A stretch of DNA of 64,000 nt, from NCBI GenBank assembly GCA_035551935.1, contig DASZMJ010000080.1:1-64000 (forward strand). Direction: 5' to 3'. This DNA is from DASZMJ01 sp035551935. GTDB lineage: Bacteria > Planctomycetota > Planctomycetia > Isosphaerales > Isosphaeraceae. Each line of letters begins with the position of its first letter. The first letter of the stretch is position 1. Below the pieces are notes generated by a model. It searched no databases. It had not been told where the DNA came from and worked only from the letters and a program-made list of their open reading frames with translations. Shown here in pieces: positions 1-7,064 of the stretch. The position numbers were made by a program, and so were the translations under genes.

Positions 1-2
1 AG

Positions 3-119
3 GGGGCACAGGCGATGCTCCACGTCCGGGCTCTCTACCTCAACGACCAGTGGGAGGAGTTCCACGAGCACCGTGTGGAGAGGGAGCAAGCCCGACTGTA
101 CACGAGACCCGCGGCATAG
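3..119 (+). CDS. C-terminal end of a probable transposase (cut by window edge)
   Basis: The frame entering from the left edge ends at TAG 117-119 and reads ...MLHVRALYLNDQWEEF then HEHRVEREQARLY. A tail ending in a charged, Tyr-containing helix resembles the last residues of ISKra4-like planctomycete transposases as I remember them. Only 38 codons are visible, with no catalytic residues, so the family is a guess. The next gene lacks its natural start immediately downstream, which fits an element end lying between about 119 and 160. Confidence 0.4.
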   Translation, partial: GAQAMLHVRALYLNDQWEEFHEHRVEREQARLYTRPAA

Positions 120-742
120 CGCTCAGCGGGTTACGCCCTTATGAATTACTGGTAGAGCCCCAGATCGAGGACGGGAAGTCGCTCATCGCGGCGCTCACCA
201 CGGCCGGCTTCGACGGTTCCGTGGCCGCCTGGGTGAAGACCTGCGAGGACGGACTTTGGTTCCTCTACATCGGATCGAGGTCCGTCGGTTCGATGCCGCT
301 CGCGGATGCCTATCGGGCGGTGTATTCCGCCCTGCGACAGATCCCAAAGGCATCGATCGACTTCTCTCAGATCAAGCTCGTCGAGCCAGGCAACCCCATC
401 GCAGCGGATGCGATGGAGATCCGGGACCGGTATCCCGCCCGGCTTCCGACGCGCTACCGTGGGCCCGCACTCGGGGGCGTCTCCATCGAGGAGGCCTACA
501 TCTATCCTCGCCCGACGGGCCCGATGAGTGCCAATGAGGTGGTGCAGACCGTCGCGGGCCTGATGAACCGGAAGGGGGCGTTGGCCCCGTCGTTGATCAC
601 CCTCCGCGACGGCACCCAGATCCAGGCGGTTCCCGTCGGTATCCGGATGAATACGCCCGGTGGTGTGCAGATCGTCCTGCACGATCTTAACGCAAACACG
701 AACAGATCGGTATCCGTCAACGACGTGGCGAGCATCCTGTAA
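50..742 (+). CDS. Conserved hypothetical protein, probably broken at its 5' end
   Basis: The frame is open from 50, but codons up to 119 overlap the transposase tail and look non-native (MGGVPRAPCGEG). Native-looking sequence begins at about 154 with VEPQIEDGKSLIAAL, then AAWVKTCEDGLWFLYIGS and GVSIEEAYIYPRP. From memory, planctomycete homologues begin with Met just before the VEPQIEDG stretch; here that position is CTG or GTA and no in-frame ATG exists. The first in-frame GTG is at 221. The likely reading is a gene whose start was removed by the mobile element on its left. The function of the family is unknown to me. Confidence 0.5.
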   Translation: MGGVPRAPCGEGASPTVHETRGIALSGLRPYELLVEPQIEDGKSLIAALTTAGFDGSVAAWVKTCEDGLWFLYIGSRSVGSMPLADAYRAVYSALRQIPKASIDFSQIKLVEPGNPIAADAMEIRDRYPARLPTRYRGPALGGVSIEEAYIYPRPTGPMSANEVVQTVAGLMNRKGALAPSLITLRDGTQIQAVPVGIRMNTPGGVQIVLHDLNANTNRSVSVNDVASIL

Positions 743-852
743 GACGGCTTGAACTTTCACGGAATCCGATCGAATCTCACCCCGCAGAGCCGCCTCGACC
801 CGCGACGGGAAAGCTCGGAGGCGGCCCGGCCTAACATTCGGGAGATATCAAC

Positions 853-942
853 ATGAGTGGTCCCATAGTTCGCCGCTATGGACTGCCGATTTTTCAAAGT
901 CTAAGATCCAACCAGTTGTTTTTAATACATTATGCGGTATAG
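853..942 (+). pseudogene. Truncated copy of the MSGPIVRRYG small-protein gene
   Basis: ATG 853 follows GGAGATATC at good spacing. The first ten residues, MSGPIVRRYG, equal those of the intact gene at 2372, and LPIF follows in place of FPNF. Similarity stops near base 897, where AT-rich sequence carries the frame to TAG at 940-942, giving 29 residues against 69 in the intact gene. The rest of 743-1095 shows nothing else coding. This is best read as the broken half of a duplication whose intact copy lies beyond the 1096-2341 cassette. Confidence 0.65.
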
Positions 943-1031
943 GTTAACGACGATTTCGAGCTTCTCTAGAGTCGTTCTGTGGCGAATGCCCGACTACAGG
1001 CACTGAAGGCAAGACGACTCCGGTTTGACGA

Positions 1032-1060
1032 TTGTGATGGACGCCCCGAGCCCCTATAAT
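1032..1060 (+). promoter_or_regulatory. Sigma-70-type promoter for the 1096-2341 cassette
   Basis: TTGTGA (1032-1037), 17-base spacer, perfect TATAAT (1055-1060), 35 bases before ATG 1096, which has its own GAGGAGAGG ribosome site. A consensus -10 is uncommon in this GC-rich DNA. Confidence 0.55.
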
Positions 1061-1095
1061 GTTGGGAGGAGTAGCCTGTTCTTGCGAGGAGAGGC

Positions 1096-1620
1096 ATGAG
1101 AAAGATCCGAGTCACCATCAGACACAATCCCGATGACTCAGCCGACGACCTTCGCGTCGCAGCGAGAGTTCGCCGTGACCTCTGGGCACACTCGCCCGTG
1201 GAGGTTGACCCTGACAGCCCGATTCATGGGACTCACAGGGACGAAGACCGTAATGCCTACTTCGAATTTGCCACGAACTTTCCGGACGAAGTCCAGAGGG
1301 TCATCGGGGAATTTGGCTATGCCAGTCGGGCCAGCGTCTCGACTGTGACGGAGGGTTCTGGGCCCGAGTGTGCCAATTGCGGAAACATCGCAGGGCCGGT
1401 CCTGCCGTCCGTCTGCCCGACATGCAGTTTTAGAGATATCTCCCCCTGCCCGTACTGCAATCAAGAAATCGCCCGGCAAAGCTACTTGCCTGTGGCGGGC
1501 GATCTGTTCAAATGCCCAGAGTGCGGGCACCGAGTTCGACTTCGAATGATCGATCCACTCTTCAACTCGAAGGGGCATTACAACCAGCCGCTCGTGGTGG
1601 TCGACAGGGCAGAGGGCTAA
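1096..1620 (+). CDS. Hypothetical protein with a C-terminal multi-zinc-ribbon region
   Basis: 174 residues. The first 85 have no motif I recognise. Residues about 92-150 carry four CxxC knuckles in order (CANC, CPTC, CPYC, CPEC), enough for two zinc ribbons, with CPECGHRVRLRM as the last. The start has a strong GAGGAGAGGC ribosome site and a promoter at 1032. It is followed after four bases by a nucleotidyltransferase-like gene, so the two are probably co-transcribed. Third-position GC is clearly lower than in neighbouring genes, pointing to recent acquisition. The zinc ribbons suggest nucleic-acid or protein binding; no function is assigned. Confidence 0.7.
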   Translation: MRKIRVTIRHNPDDSADDLRVAARVRRDLWAHSPVEVDPDSPIHGTHRDEDRNAYFEFATNFPDEVQRVIGEFGYASRASVSTVTEGSGPECANCGNIAGPVLPSVCPTCSFRDISPCPYCNQEIARQSYLPVAGDLFKCPECGHRVRLRMIDPLFNSKGHYNQPLVVVDRAEG

Positions 1621-1624
1621 AGCC

Positions 1625-2341
1625 GTGCATTTCGATGGCGAGGGGCACATCATCGTTTCTCCGAGGGAGATCCAAGAGGGGGCACTCGCGGATAGAGCCA
1701 ATCTCATCAATACCGTCTTGATTCCCGGTACGCCTCGGGCCATTCCGACCCACGAGCAGCACCACGCGCTTCTTAGGTACATATCTGATACCATTGGAAT
1801 TCATCCTAATTATTTGTTCTTTAAAGGTAGCACCAAGATTGGATTCAGCATTGCACCAAAGAAGATTAAAGTATGGATGGAATATGGTCCGTCCTCAGAC
1901 CTCGACTTAGCTATAGTGGACCCTCATTTCTTCCAGATGGTCGATTCCGAAGTCCGACGTTGGGAATGGAATGTAGAAAACCGAGGGAGAGTTTTTCAGA
2001 ACCACCGGCTCCTCAAAGAGTATCGGAATCGGCATTACCATAAAGGAAAGTTCGATTGTTTTCGCTTTTTCGACCTCCCAAAGATTGCTTGCATGGATGA
2101 ACTGGATTCCTGCCTGAGCAATGCCCCTGTTCTGGCGTGTTGTGAGGTAAATCGTCCGCTTAGAGCTTTCATTTTCCGCGATTGGTGGGGAATCTGTAAG
2201 CGATATGATCACGACCTCTACTGCCTGGAGAGGGGGTTGCGTAATGCGGCTGATCCCCTACCCGCTGGGGGGGCCGATCCCCGACCCTATGAGGAGATTC
2301 TGGATTCAGGCCCTGACGATGCAGACGGCGAAGGTGATTAA
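1625..2341 (+). CDS. Minimal nucleotidyltransferase-fold protein
   Basis: 238 residues from GTG 1625, four bases after the zinc-ribbon gene. Residues about 67-100 contain FFKGSTKIGFSI followed by SSDLDLAIVD, the GS...DxDxxxxD signature of the polymerase-beta nucleotidyltransferase fold. Later segments (KGKFDCFRFFDL, PLRAFIFRDWW) match a family of stand-alone NTases often seen in accessory DNA. DNA from about 1780 to 2200 is AT-rich (Tyr, Ile and Phe with A/T third positions), unlike the flanks. By analogy with other accessory NTases it may modify RNA, tRNA or a protein, perhaps as a toxin or defence effector with its neighbour; that is inference. Confidence 0.65.
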   Translation: MHFDGEGHIIVSPREIQEGALADRANLINTVLIPGTPRAIPTHEQHHALLRYISDTIGIHPNYLFFKGSTKIGFSIAPKKIKVWMEYGPSSDLDLAIVDPHFFQMVDSEVRRWEWNVENRGRVFQNHRLLKEYRNRHYHKGKFDCFRFFDLPKIACMDELDSCLSNAPVLACCEVNRPLRAFIFRDWWGICKRYDHDLYCLERGLRNAADPLPAGGADPRPYEEILDSGPDDADGEGD

Positions 2342-2371
2342 ACTCCAGATTCACTTAGGGGATACATGATC

Positions 2372-2581
2372 ATGAGTGGACCCATTGTGAGACGCTATGG
2401 TTTCCCCAACTTCGAGAAGATCTTCGGCGCCAAGCCGGTGCCGCACGGGGCGGAGGAGGAGCCGCAGGGGCAGGCGCAGGGACCGGAGCCGAAGCCCGAG
2501 TCGAAGCCGGAGGGGGAGGAGCGGGCGACGGAGACGGAGGTCTCGCCGCCGACGGAGCTGGGCTCGGCGATCGACGGTTGA
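2372..2581 (+). CDS. Small conserved planctomycete protein (MSGPIVRRYGFPNF family)
   Basis: 69 residues beginning MSGPIVRRYGFPNFEKIFG, followed by an acidic Glu/Pro/Gln-rich tail. An upstream in-frame ATG at 2366 exists, but the truncated copy at 853 starts at the Met equivalent to 2372, and GGGGATAC sits 8-10 bases before it, so 2372 is preferred. I recall near-identical N-termini in other planctomycetes, always short and uncharacterised. It is convergent with the sigma-like gene ending at 2586. The conserved head plus disordered tail suggests a peptide that binds something through its first 25 residues. Confidence 0.65.
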   Translation: MSGPIVRRYGFPNFEKIFGAKPVPHGAEEEPQGQAQGPEPKPESKPEGEERATETEVSPPTELGSAIDG

Positions 2582-2585
2582 GCGG

Positions 2586-3356
2586 TCAGTCGACGAGGTC
2601 GGCGATCAGGAAGTCGCGGAGCTTCTGGAAGGCGCGGGTCTTCTCGTTGCTGACGGTCTTGGGGGCGACGCCCCAGTCGCGGGCGATCTCGGCGGGGGTC
2701 TTGCCGAGCAGGGTCTCCTGCACGAGGGCCGTCTCGCGCGGGTTGAGCGTGCGGTCGATCGCCTCCTGCAAGGCGTCGCGCCACTGCGACGGGCCCGAGT
2801 CGGCCGCGGCGACCGCGACGGCGCCGGCGCGCTCCAGCGGCTGGAACGACCGCTCGCGCTGGGCGCGCTTCTTGACGGTGTCGATCGCGCGGAAGAAGTC
2901 GGGCCCCTCGGGCGTCTCGCGGCTCAGGACGTCGCGGATGCCCGAGCGGCCGACGTCGCCGACCAGGGCATCGAACCGGGCCCGGCCGAGGTTCTCCAGC
3001 AGGGTGACGTACACCGCCTGCGTCGCGTCGTCCCACTTCTGCGGCGCGATGCCGGCGCGGCCCCAGGCGCGGGCGAGGTAGCGGTTGAGCTGGTCGAACC
3101 CCGCGGCGAACGTCGCCGGGTCCGTTTGCCCTCGACCTTGCGGCGGCGCCAGCAGCGCCGAGACGCTCGACTGCCCCAGCGCCGCGTCCCAGGCCGACGC
3201 CTGCGAGGAGGGGGACGCCGGCGTCGCCTCGATCGGCGCGACGATCCCGGCGACATCCGGCAGGGTCGGCGCGGCCCCGCTGAACAGGCGGAGCGCCTCG
3301 AGCGCCTCCACCGTCGGCAGGTACGACCGTCGCGCCTTCCGCCGCTCGCCGCTCAC
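2586..3356 (-). CDS. ECF-like RNA polymerase sigma factor with planctomycete N-terminal motif
   Basis: 256 residues from GTG 3356, chosen because GGAGGGG lies just upstream; an ATG at 3374 lacks this. Residues about 10-25 carry YLPTVEALEALRLFSG, resembling the VEALEDRxLLSG motif near the start of many exported planctomycete proteins. Residues about 80-190 resemble a degenerate sigma region 2, and about 205-250 form a region-4 helix-turn-helix (ETALVQETLLGKTPAEIARD followed by WGVAPKTVSNEKTRAFQKLR). A surface or export motif on a sigma-like protein is odd. It could instead be a non-canonical DNA-binding protein derived from a sigma factor. Confidence 0.65.
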   Translation of the reverse strand: MSGERRKARRSYLPTVEALEALRLFSGAAPTLPDVAGIVAPIEATPASPSSQASAWDAALGQSSVSALLAPPQGRGQTDPATFAAGFDQLNRYLARAWGRAGIAPQKWDDATQAVYVTLLENLGRARFDALVGDVGRSGIRDVLSRETPEGPDFFRAIDTVKKRAQRERSFQPLERAGAVAVAAADSGPSQWRDALQEAIDRTLNPRETALVQETLLGKTPAEIARDWGVAPKTVSNEKTRAFQKLRDFLIADLVD

Positions 3357-3564
3357 GCGCGATCCCCTCCGGACATGCAAGACCCCGTCCGTCGTCGACG
3401 TGGACCCCTACTCTATCCCCTTTTCCATCGCCCTTCGAGACTGCTTTCGGACATCGATTCTTTCGATAACATCCATAATATCATGCAAAACACACCCCGT
3501 CGAGCCCCGATCCGACGGGCGGACGTAAGAGACCCTACTTCATCGGGAGGCGTGGAGGAGGAGA

Positions 3565-3662
3565 TCACCACAAAGGCACGAAGAACGCGAAGGGAAGATG
3601 AGAGTCGGGAAAAACTCCGCCCTTTTCCGTATTCCTTCGTGTTCTTGGTGCCTTTGTGGTGA
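3565..3662. repeat. Word-type inverted repeat (CACAAAGGCACGAAG family)
   Basis: Arms 3565-3593 and 3634-3662 pair at 27 of 29 positions around a 40-base loop. The arms are iterations of a roughly 9-base word (CCACAAAGG, CACGAAGAA, CGCGAAGG). It sits between the sigma-like gene and the end of aroF. The remainder of 3357-3564 is relatively AT-rich and holds no convincing gene. Confidence 0.85.
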
Positions 3663-3700
3663 ACCCTCCCTCTTCAGGACTTGCAAGGAGCGGACCGCGG

Positions 3701-4714
3701 TCAGAGGGTGCGGTCGACGGCCTCGGCGACGCGGCGGCAGGCGGCCATCATCTGGCCGAAGAGGGCGGGGGTGATCGTCTGGGCGCCGTCGCTGACGGCG
3801 TGCTCGGGGTCGTCGTGGACCTCGACGATCAAGGCGTCGGCGCCGGCGGCGACGGCGGCCCTGGCCATCGGCGCCACGAGCTTCGACTTGCCGGTGCCGT
3901 GCGAGGGGTCGACGACCACCGGAAGGTGGCTCTTGCTCTGGAGATAGGGCACCGCGGCCAGGGGGAGGGTGAAGCGGGTGTGGTCCTCGAAGGTCCGGAT
4001 GCCGCGCTCGCAGAGCATGACGTGGGGGTTGCCGCGGTCGAGGATGTACTCGGCGGCCAGCAGGAACTCGTCCATCGTGGCGCTCATGCCGCGCTTCAGC
4101 AGGGCTGGCTTGCCCGAGTCGCCGACGGCCTGCAAGAGCTGGTAGTTCTGCATGTTGCGGGCGCCGATCTGGAGCACGTCGGCGTACTCGGCGACCATCG
4201 ACACGTGCTCGGGGGCCATGACCTCGGTGACGATCGCCAGGCCGGTCGCCTCGCGGGCGGCGGCCAGCATCTTCAGGCCGTCCTCCTTGTGCCCCTGGAA
4301 GCTGTACGGGCTGGTCCTCGGCTTGAACGCCCCGCCGCGCAAGCCCGTGGCCCCGCGCTCCTTGAGCTTGCGGGCCAGGGCGACGATCTGTGCCTCGCTC
4401 TCGACCGAGCAGGGGCCGGCGATCACCGCGATCCGATTCCCGCCGACCTCCAGCCCACGGGCGCGGACGACCGTGCGCTCGGATTTCAGCTCCGACGAGG
4501 CCCGCTTGTACGGGGCCATGATCGGCAGGACCTTCTCGACCCCCTCGCCCGGCTCGAGCGCCTCGGTCAGGCCCTGCCGCTCCTCGCCGATGGCGGCGAT
4601 GACCGTCTGGTGCGTCCCCCGGATCACCTGGGGGGTCAGACCCAGCGAGGTGATGTGCCCGACCACATGCTCGACCTGCTCGGCCGTCGCGTCCGGTTTC
4701 ATGACCACGATCAC
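3701..4714 (-). CDS. aroF: 3-deoxy-7-phosphoheptulonate (DAHP) synthase, type I-beta
   Basis: Condenses phosphoenolpyruvate and erythrose 4-phosphate in the first step of the shikimate pathway. GTG 4714 follows GGGAGGA. Residues 1-70 form the ferredoxin-like regulatory domain that binds aromatic amino acids in Thermotoga-type enzymes; the barrel then shows [54 protein letters not shown] and VEVHDDP with the expected metal-binding Cys, His, Glu and Asp. 337 residues is the usual length. The long upstream leader (4715-5356) contains an aromatic-codon peptide and a terminator-like hairpin, so transcription may be attenuated by aromatic amino acid supply in addition to feedback inhibition. Confidence 0.93.
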   Translation of the reverse strand: MIVVMKPDATAEQVEHVVGHITSLGLTPQVIRGTHQTVIAAIGEERQGLTEALEPGEGVEKVLPIMAPYKRASSELKSERTVVRARGLEVGGNRIAVIAGPCSVESEAQIVALARKLKERGATGLRGGAFKPRTSPYSFQGHKEDGLKMLAAAREATGLAIVTEVMAPEHVSMVAEYADVLQIGARNMQNYQLLQAVGDSGKPALLKRGMSATMDEFLLAAEYILDRGNPHVMLCERGIRTFEDHTRFTLPLAAVPYLQSKSHLPVVVDPSHGTGKSKLVAPMARAAVAAGADALIVEVHDDPEHAVSDGAQTITPALFGQMMAACRRVAEAVDRTL

Positions 4715-4841
4715 GGTAGCCCGTCCTCCCTTTTGGGAATGATCCGCCGACCCCTTCGGGGCCGGCGCCGACCGGGAGTCCTATCCCCCGAACCGTCGGC
4801 GCCCCCGGCTCCAACACGCGTTGATCACGACCGAAAGCGAA

Positions 4842-4877
4842 AGAGGCCCCGGGACCGACCTGGGTCCCGGGGCCTCT
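4842..4877 (-). terminator. Terminator-like hairpin in the aroF leader (attenuator stem)
   Basis: On the minus strand AGAGGCCCCGGGACC (4877-4863) pairs perfectly with GGTCCCGGGGCCTCT (4856-4842) around a 6-base loop, followed by TTTCGCTTTC, a weak U-rich tail. It lies between the stop of the aromatic leader peptide (4913) and the aroF start (4714). The upstream segment GGTCGCGGGGCC (4939-4928) matches the 3' arm with one mismatch and could pair with the 5' arm as an antiterminator. Confidence 0.6.
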
Positions 4878-4912
4878 CGTGTGATTCGCTCATCGAGATG
4901 GGCGACGTCGGT

Positions 4913-5032
4913 CTACGACCCGCCCCCGGCCCCGCGACCCGGGCTGCGATACCAACGGCCGGTAAACGACCACGACCACCGCGAGCGGTGGCTCCCCGTC
5001 GTCGTCCCGCGCCGGATCGAGCCTTCGGGCAT
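4913..5032 (-). CDS. Candidate aromatic-rich leader peptide upstream of aroF
   Basis: 39 codons from ATG 5032 with GAGGAG 12 bases upstream. The middle reads SRWSWSFTGRWYRS: three Trp, one Phe and one Tyr within ten codons (4978-4949), in a window where these codons are otherwise uncommon. It stops 36 bases before the terminator-like hairpin at 4877 and about 200 bases before aroF. Composition and position are those of attenuator leader peptides. It is not expected to have a function as a protein. The frame is open further upstream (to GTG 5182), so the exact start is uncertain. Confidence 0.5.
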   Translation of the reverse strand: MPEGSIRRGTTTGSHRSRWSWSFTGRWYRSPGRGAGGGS

Positions 5033-5064
5033 CGTCGAAGCCGACTCCTCGAACGTTGGGAAAG

Positions 5065-5156
5065 GGCCGGGCCCGAACGAAACCGGACGGGCCCGGCCAC
5101 TGCTATCCATCTGCGGAAAAGGTGCGGCTGCCCGACGGGCAACCCGTCGGCTGCCG
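5065..5156 (-). other. Two further stem-loops in the aroF leader
   Basis: Minus-strand stem 1, CGGCAGCCGACGGG (5156-5143), pairs imperfectly with the segment ending near 5125 and is followed by TTTT at 5121-5118. Stem 2, GGCCGGGCCCG (5098-5088), pairs perfectly with CGGGCCCGGCC (5075-5065), followed by CTTTCCC. Both lie between the mini-ORF at 5157 and the aromatic leader peptide and could be additional pause or termination sites. Confidence 0.5.
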
Positions 5157-5189
5157 TTAGGCGAGCCGCCTCTGGTTGTCACTACTCAC
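5157..5189 (-). CDS. Ten-codon mini-ORF behind an unusually strong ribosome site
   Basis: GTG 5189 is preceded by AAAGGGAGGTGATC, almost the full complement of the 16S rRNA 3' end and by far the strongest ribosome site in the window. It reads MSSDNQRRLA then TAA, and the stop abuts stem-loop 1 of the aroF leader. It contains no aromatic codons. It may serve to load ribosomes on the leader, or it may control the first hairpin. Confidence 0.4.
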   Translation of the reverse strand: MSSDNQRRLA

Positions 5190-5328
5190 GCGATCACCTC
5201 CCTTTCAACTGGGGCCTCCCCGGTCCCGGTGGAGTCCAGCCTCGGCCGGGAGCGGGCTCCTGTCCGTCGTGCCACGTTGCGCACGACCCGTATCGGCCCT
5301 CGGGTGATCGTTGGGGCCGACAGGGAAT

Positions 5329-5356
5329 ACTATATCCGCCGAGGCCCCGGATTCAA
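5329..5356 (-). promoter_or_regulatory. Promoter for the aroF leader transcript
   Basis: Minus strand TTGAAT (5356-5351), 16-base spacer, TATAGT (5334-5329), just after the end of the HD gene at 5387. Transcription would begin near 5322, giving a leader of about 600 nt before aroF. Confidence 0.5.
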
Positions 5357-5386
5357 CGGAAAACCCGCCCCGTTCCCCCGATTTTT

Positions 5387-5977
5387 TCAAGCCGAGGGGG
5401 CGATTTCGCCGACGGCCTCGACCGCCGCCAAGGCGACGCGGGCGGCGTCGGCCAGGGCCTTGAGCCGGGGGTCGTCGCCGCGGTCGGCGACCGCGATCGA
5501 CCGGCGGTAGTACCAGAGGACGCGGTCGCGGTCGGCGTTGAACCGCGACCAGACCGGCAGGCCATCGGCCAGGTCGGCCTGGATGCTGAGGAGGTTGTGC
5601 AGTTTGTCGGCCAGGATCACCGCCCGGGCCGAGGCCGGGGCATCGGCGAGGGCCTCGAGGTGGTCGGTCTTGCGGTCGATCCAGGGGCGCTTCTTGCCCT
5701 CGGCGTCGAGCTTGACCTCGGAGCATACGGCGACGAGCTCGGCGACCCTCGGGCCGAACTCGGCCTGGATCTCGTCGAGGGTCGCGTCGGTGTCCTCGGT
5801 CGCGTCGTGCAGCAGGCCGGCGGCGATCACGTCTTCGTCGAACCCGGCGCGGGCGAGCAGGACCGCGACGCCGGCGAGGTGGGACACGTAGGGGACGTCG
5901 CCCCCCTTGCGGACCTGGTCCCGGTGCCAGACCGCCGCGCGGCGCAGGGCACGCTCCAGGAGCAGGCCGTCGGCCAT
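5387..5977 (-). CDS. HD-domain hydrolase, (p)ppGpp hydrolase-like
   Basis: 196 residues, almost all one HD domain: YVSHLAGVAVLL supplies the first His, LLHDATEDTDAT the HDxxED motif of RelA/SpoT and MESH1 hydrolases, and ILADKLHNLLS the later Asp and helix. No synthetase, TGS or ACT domain is present, so it resembles stand-alone small alarmone hydrolases. Specificity for ppGpp over another nucleotide cannot be read from sequence. It begins three bases after the polysaccharide deacetylase stop and is probably co-transcribed with it. Confidence 0.75.
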   Translation of the reverse strand: MADGLLLERALRRAAVWHRDQVRKGGDVPYVSHLAGVAVLLARAGFDEDVIAAGLLHDATEDTDATLDEIQAEFGPRVAELVAVCSEVKLDAEGKKRPWIDRKTDHLEALADAPASARAVILADKLHNLLSIQADLADGLPVWSRFNADRDRVLWYYRRSIAVADRGDDPRLKALADAARVALAAVEAVGEIAPSA

Positions 5978-5980
5978 CGC

Positions 5981-6928
5981 TCAAGACCCCTGGAAGGGCA
6001 CCCGGGGCAGGTCGTCGCCGCGCCGGGCGAGATAGTCGTGGAAGGTGGTCAGGCGGAACTCGGCCAGGACGCGGCGGACCTTGCCGAGGGTCGATTCGAG
6101 GTTGTAGTACGACTTGAACCGGCGCCGCCAGTTCATCGGCAGCCGGGGGTGGTCGGGGTCGATCTCGCGGGGGTGGATGTAGAAGACGACCGGCCGCCCC
6201 TCGCGGGCGACCTGGCGCGACATCCGGCGGATCAAGGCGTACGGGAAGAGCCGGAGGTAGCCGCCGCCGAAGAAGCAGACCGGCCGGCCGAGCACGTCGG
6301 CCACCGAGACCGGGAATTCGATCAGCGAGCCCGACCCGGCCTCCAAGACGTGCGGCCCCCGCCGCGGGCGGAGCAGCCCCTCGTGCTCGCGGGCGGCGGG
6401 GAAGATCGACGAGTCGTAATGATAGCCGGCCTCGATCAGGCAGTCGACGAACCATCGGGTGCGCTCGCTGACCGAGAAGCCCGCCGAGCGATAGCCCCGC
6501 ACCGGCGCGCCGGCGATGTCCTCCAGGACCTGGCGGGCCCGCAAGGCGTCGGCCCGGAACTCGTCGCGGGAGTGCTCGTGGACGAGGCGGTGGTCGTAGC
6601 CGTGCGAGGCGATCTCGTGGCCGCGGGCGTCGGCCTCGCGGACGAGCCGCGGGTGGCGCTCGCCGACCCAGCCGAGGAAGAAGCAGGTCGTGCGCGCGCC
6701 CCAGTCGTCGAAGAGGTCGAGCAGGCGGAGGAAGTTGGCCTCGACCCGCGACGGGAGCGCATCCCACGCCGCCATCGGCGGCGTGGCGGGTACGTCGAGG
6801 ATGTGGAACCAGTCCTCCACGTCCACCGAGAAGATGCCTTCGGGGGCCGCGAGCCGGTCGGCGGCGGCCGGGGGGGCCGGCCGCGAGGACTCGGAGGTGG
6901 GGGGCGTGGCCTGTTCCATGTTGGGCAT
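5981..6928 (-). CDS. Polysaccharide deacetylase, exosortase-locus subfamily (DUF3473 type)
   Basis: 315 residues. NodB homology begins with FSVDVEDWFH (catalytic Asp region), then EIASHGYDHRLVHEHS (metal-binding His), GYRSAGFSVSE, and IHPREIDPDHPRLP near the end, the arrangement of the polysaccharide deacetylase subfamily found beside exosortase/PEP-CTERM loci (TIGR03006 as I recall). It would remove N-acetyl groups from an envelope or exported polysaccharide. No signal peptide is visible. No exosortase is in the window. It precedes the HD hydrolase by three bases. Confidence 0.85.
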   Translation of the reverse strand: MPNMEQATPPTSESSRPAPPAAADRLAAPEGIFSVDVEDWFHILDVPATPPMAAWDALPSRVEANFLRLLDLFDDWGARTTCFFLGWVGERHPRLVREADARGHEIASHGYDHRLVHEHSRDEFRADALRARQVLEDIAGAPVRGYRSAGFSVSERTRWFVDCLIEAGYHYDSSIFPAAREHEGLLRPRRGPHVLEAGSGSLIEFPVSVADVLGRPVCFFGGGYLRLFPYALIRRMSRQVAREGRPVVFYIHPREIDPDHPRLPMNWRRRFKSYYNLESTLGKVRRVLAEFRLTTFHDYLARRGDDLPRVPFQGS

Positions 6929-7064
6929 CGGGTCGGCCGTCGTCGAGCGGCCCTCGCGCCCGCCCTCTCGAGCAAGAAAGGCGTCGGATCGAGGTCGCGG
7001 ACGATGTTAGCACGTCGCGCCCGGCGGCCGCAACCGTCGTTTCGCGAACGCCGCACGACCTTTG

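Noticed and set aside
4821..5510. A plus-strand ORF across the aroF leader region
   Set aside because: No ribosome site or recognisable domains; the minus-strand promoter, leader and hairpins explain the region better.
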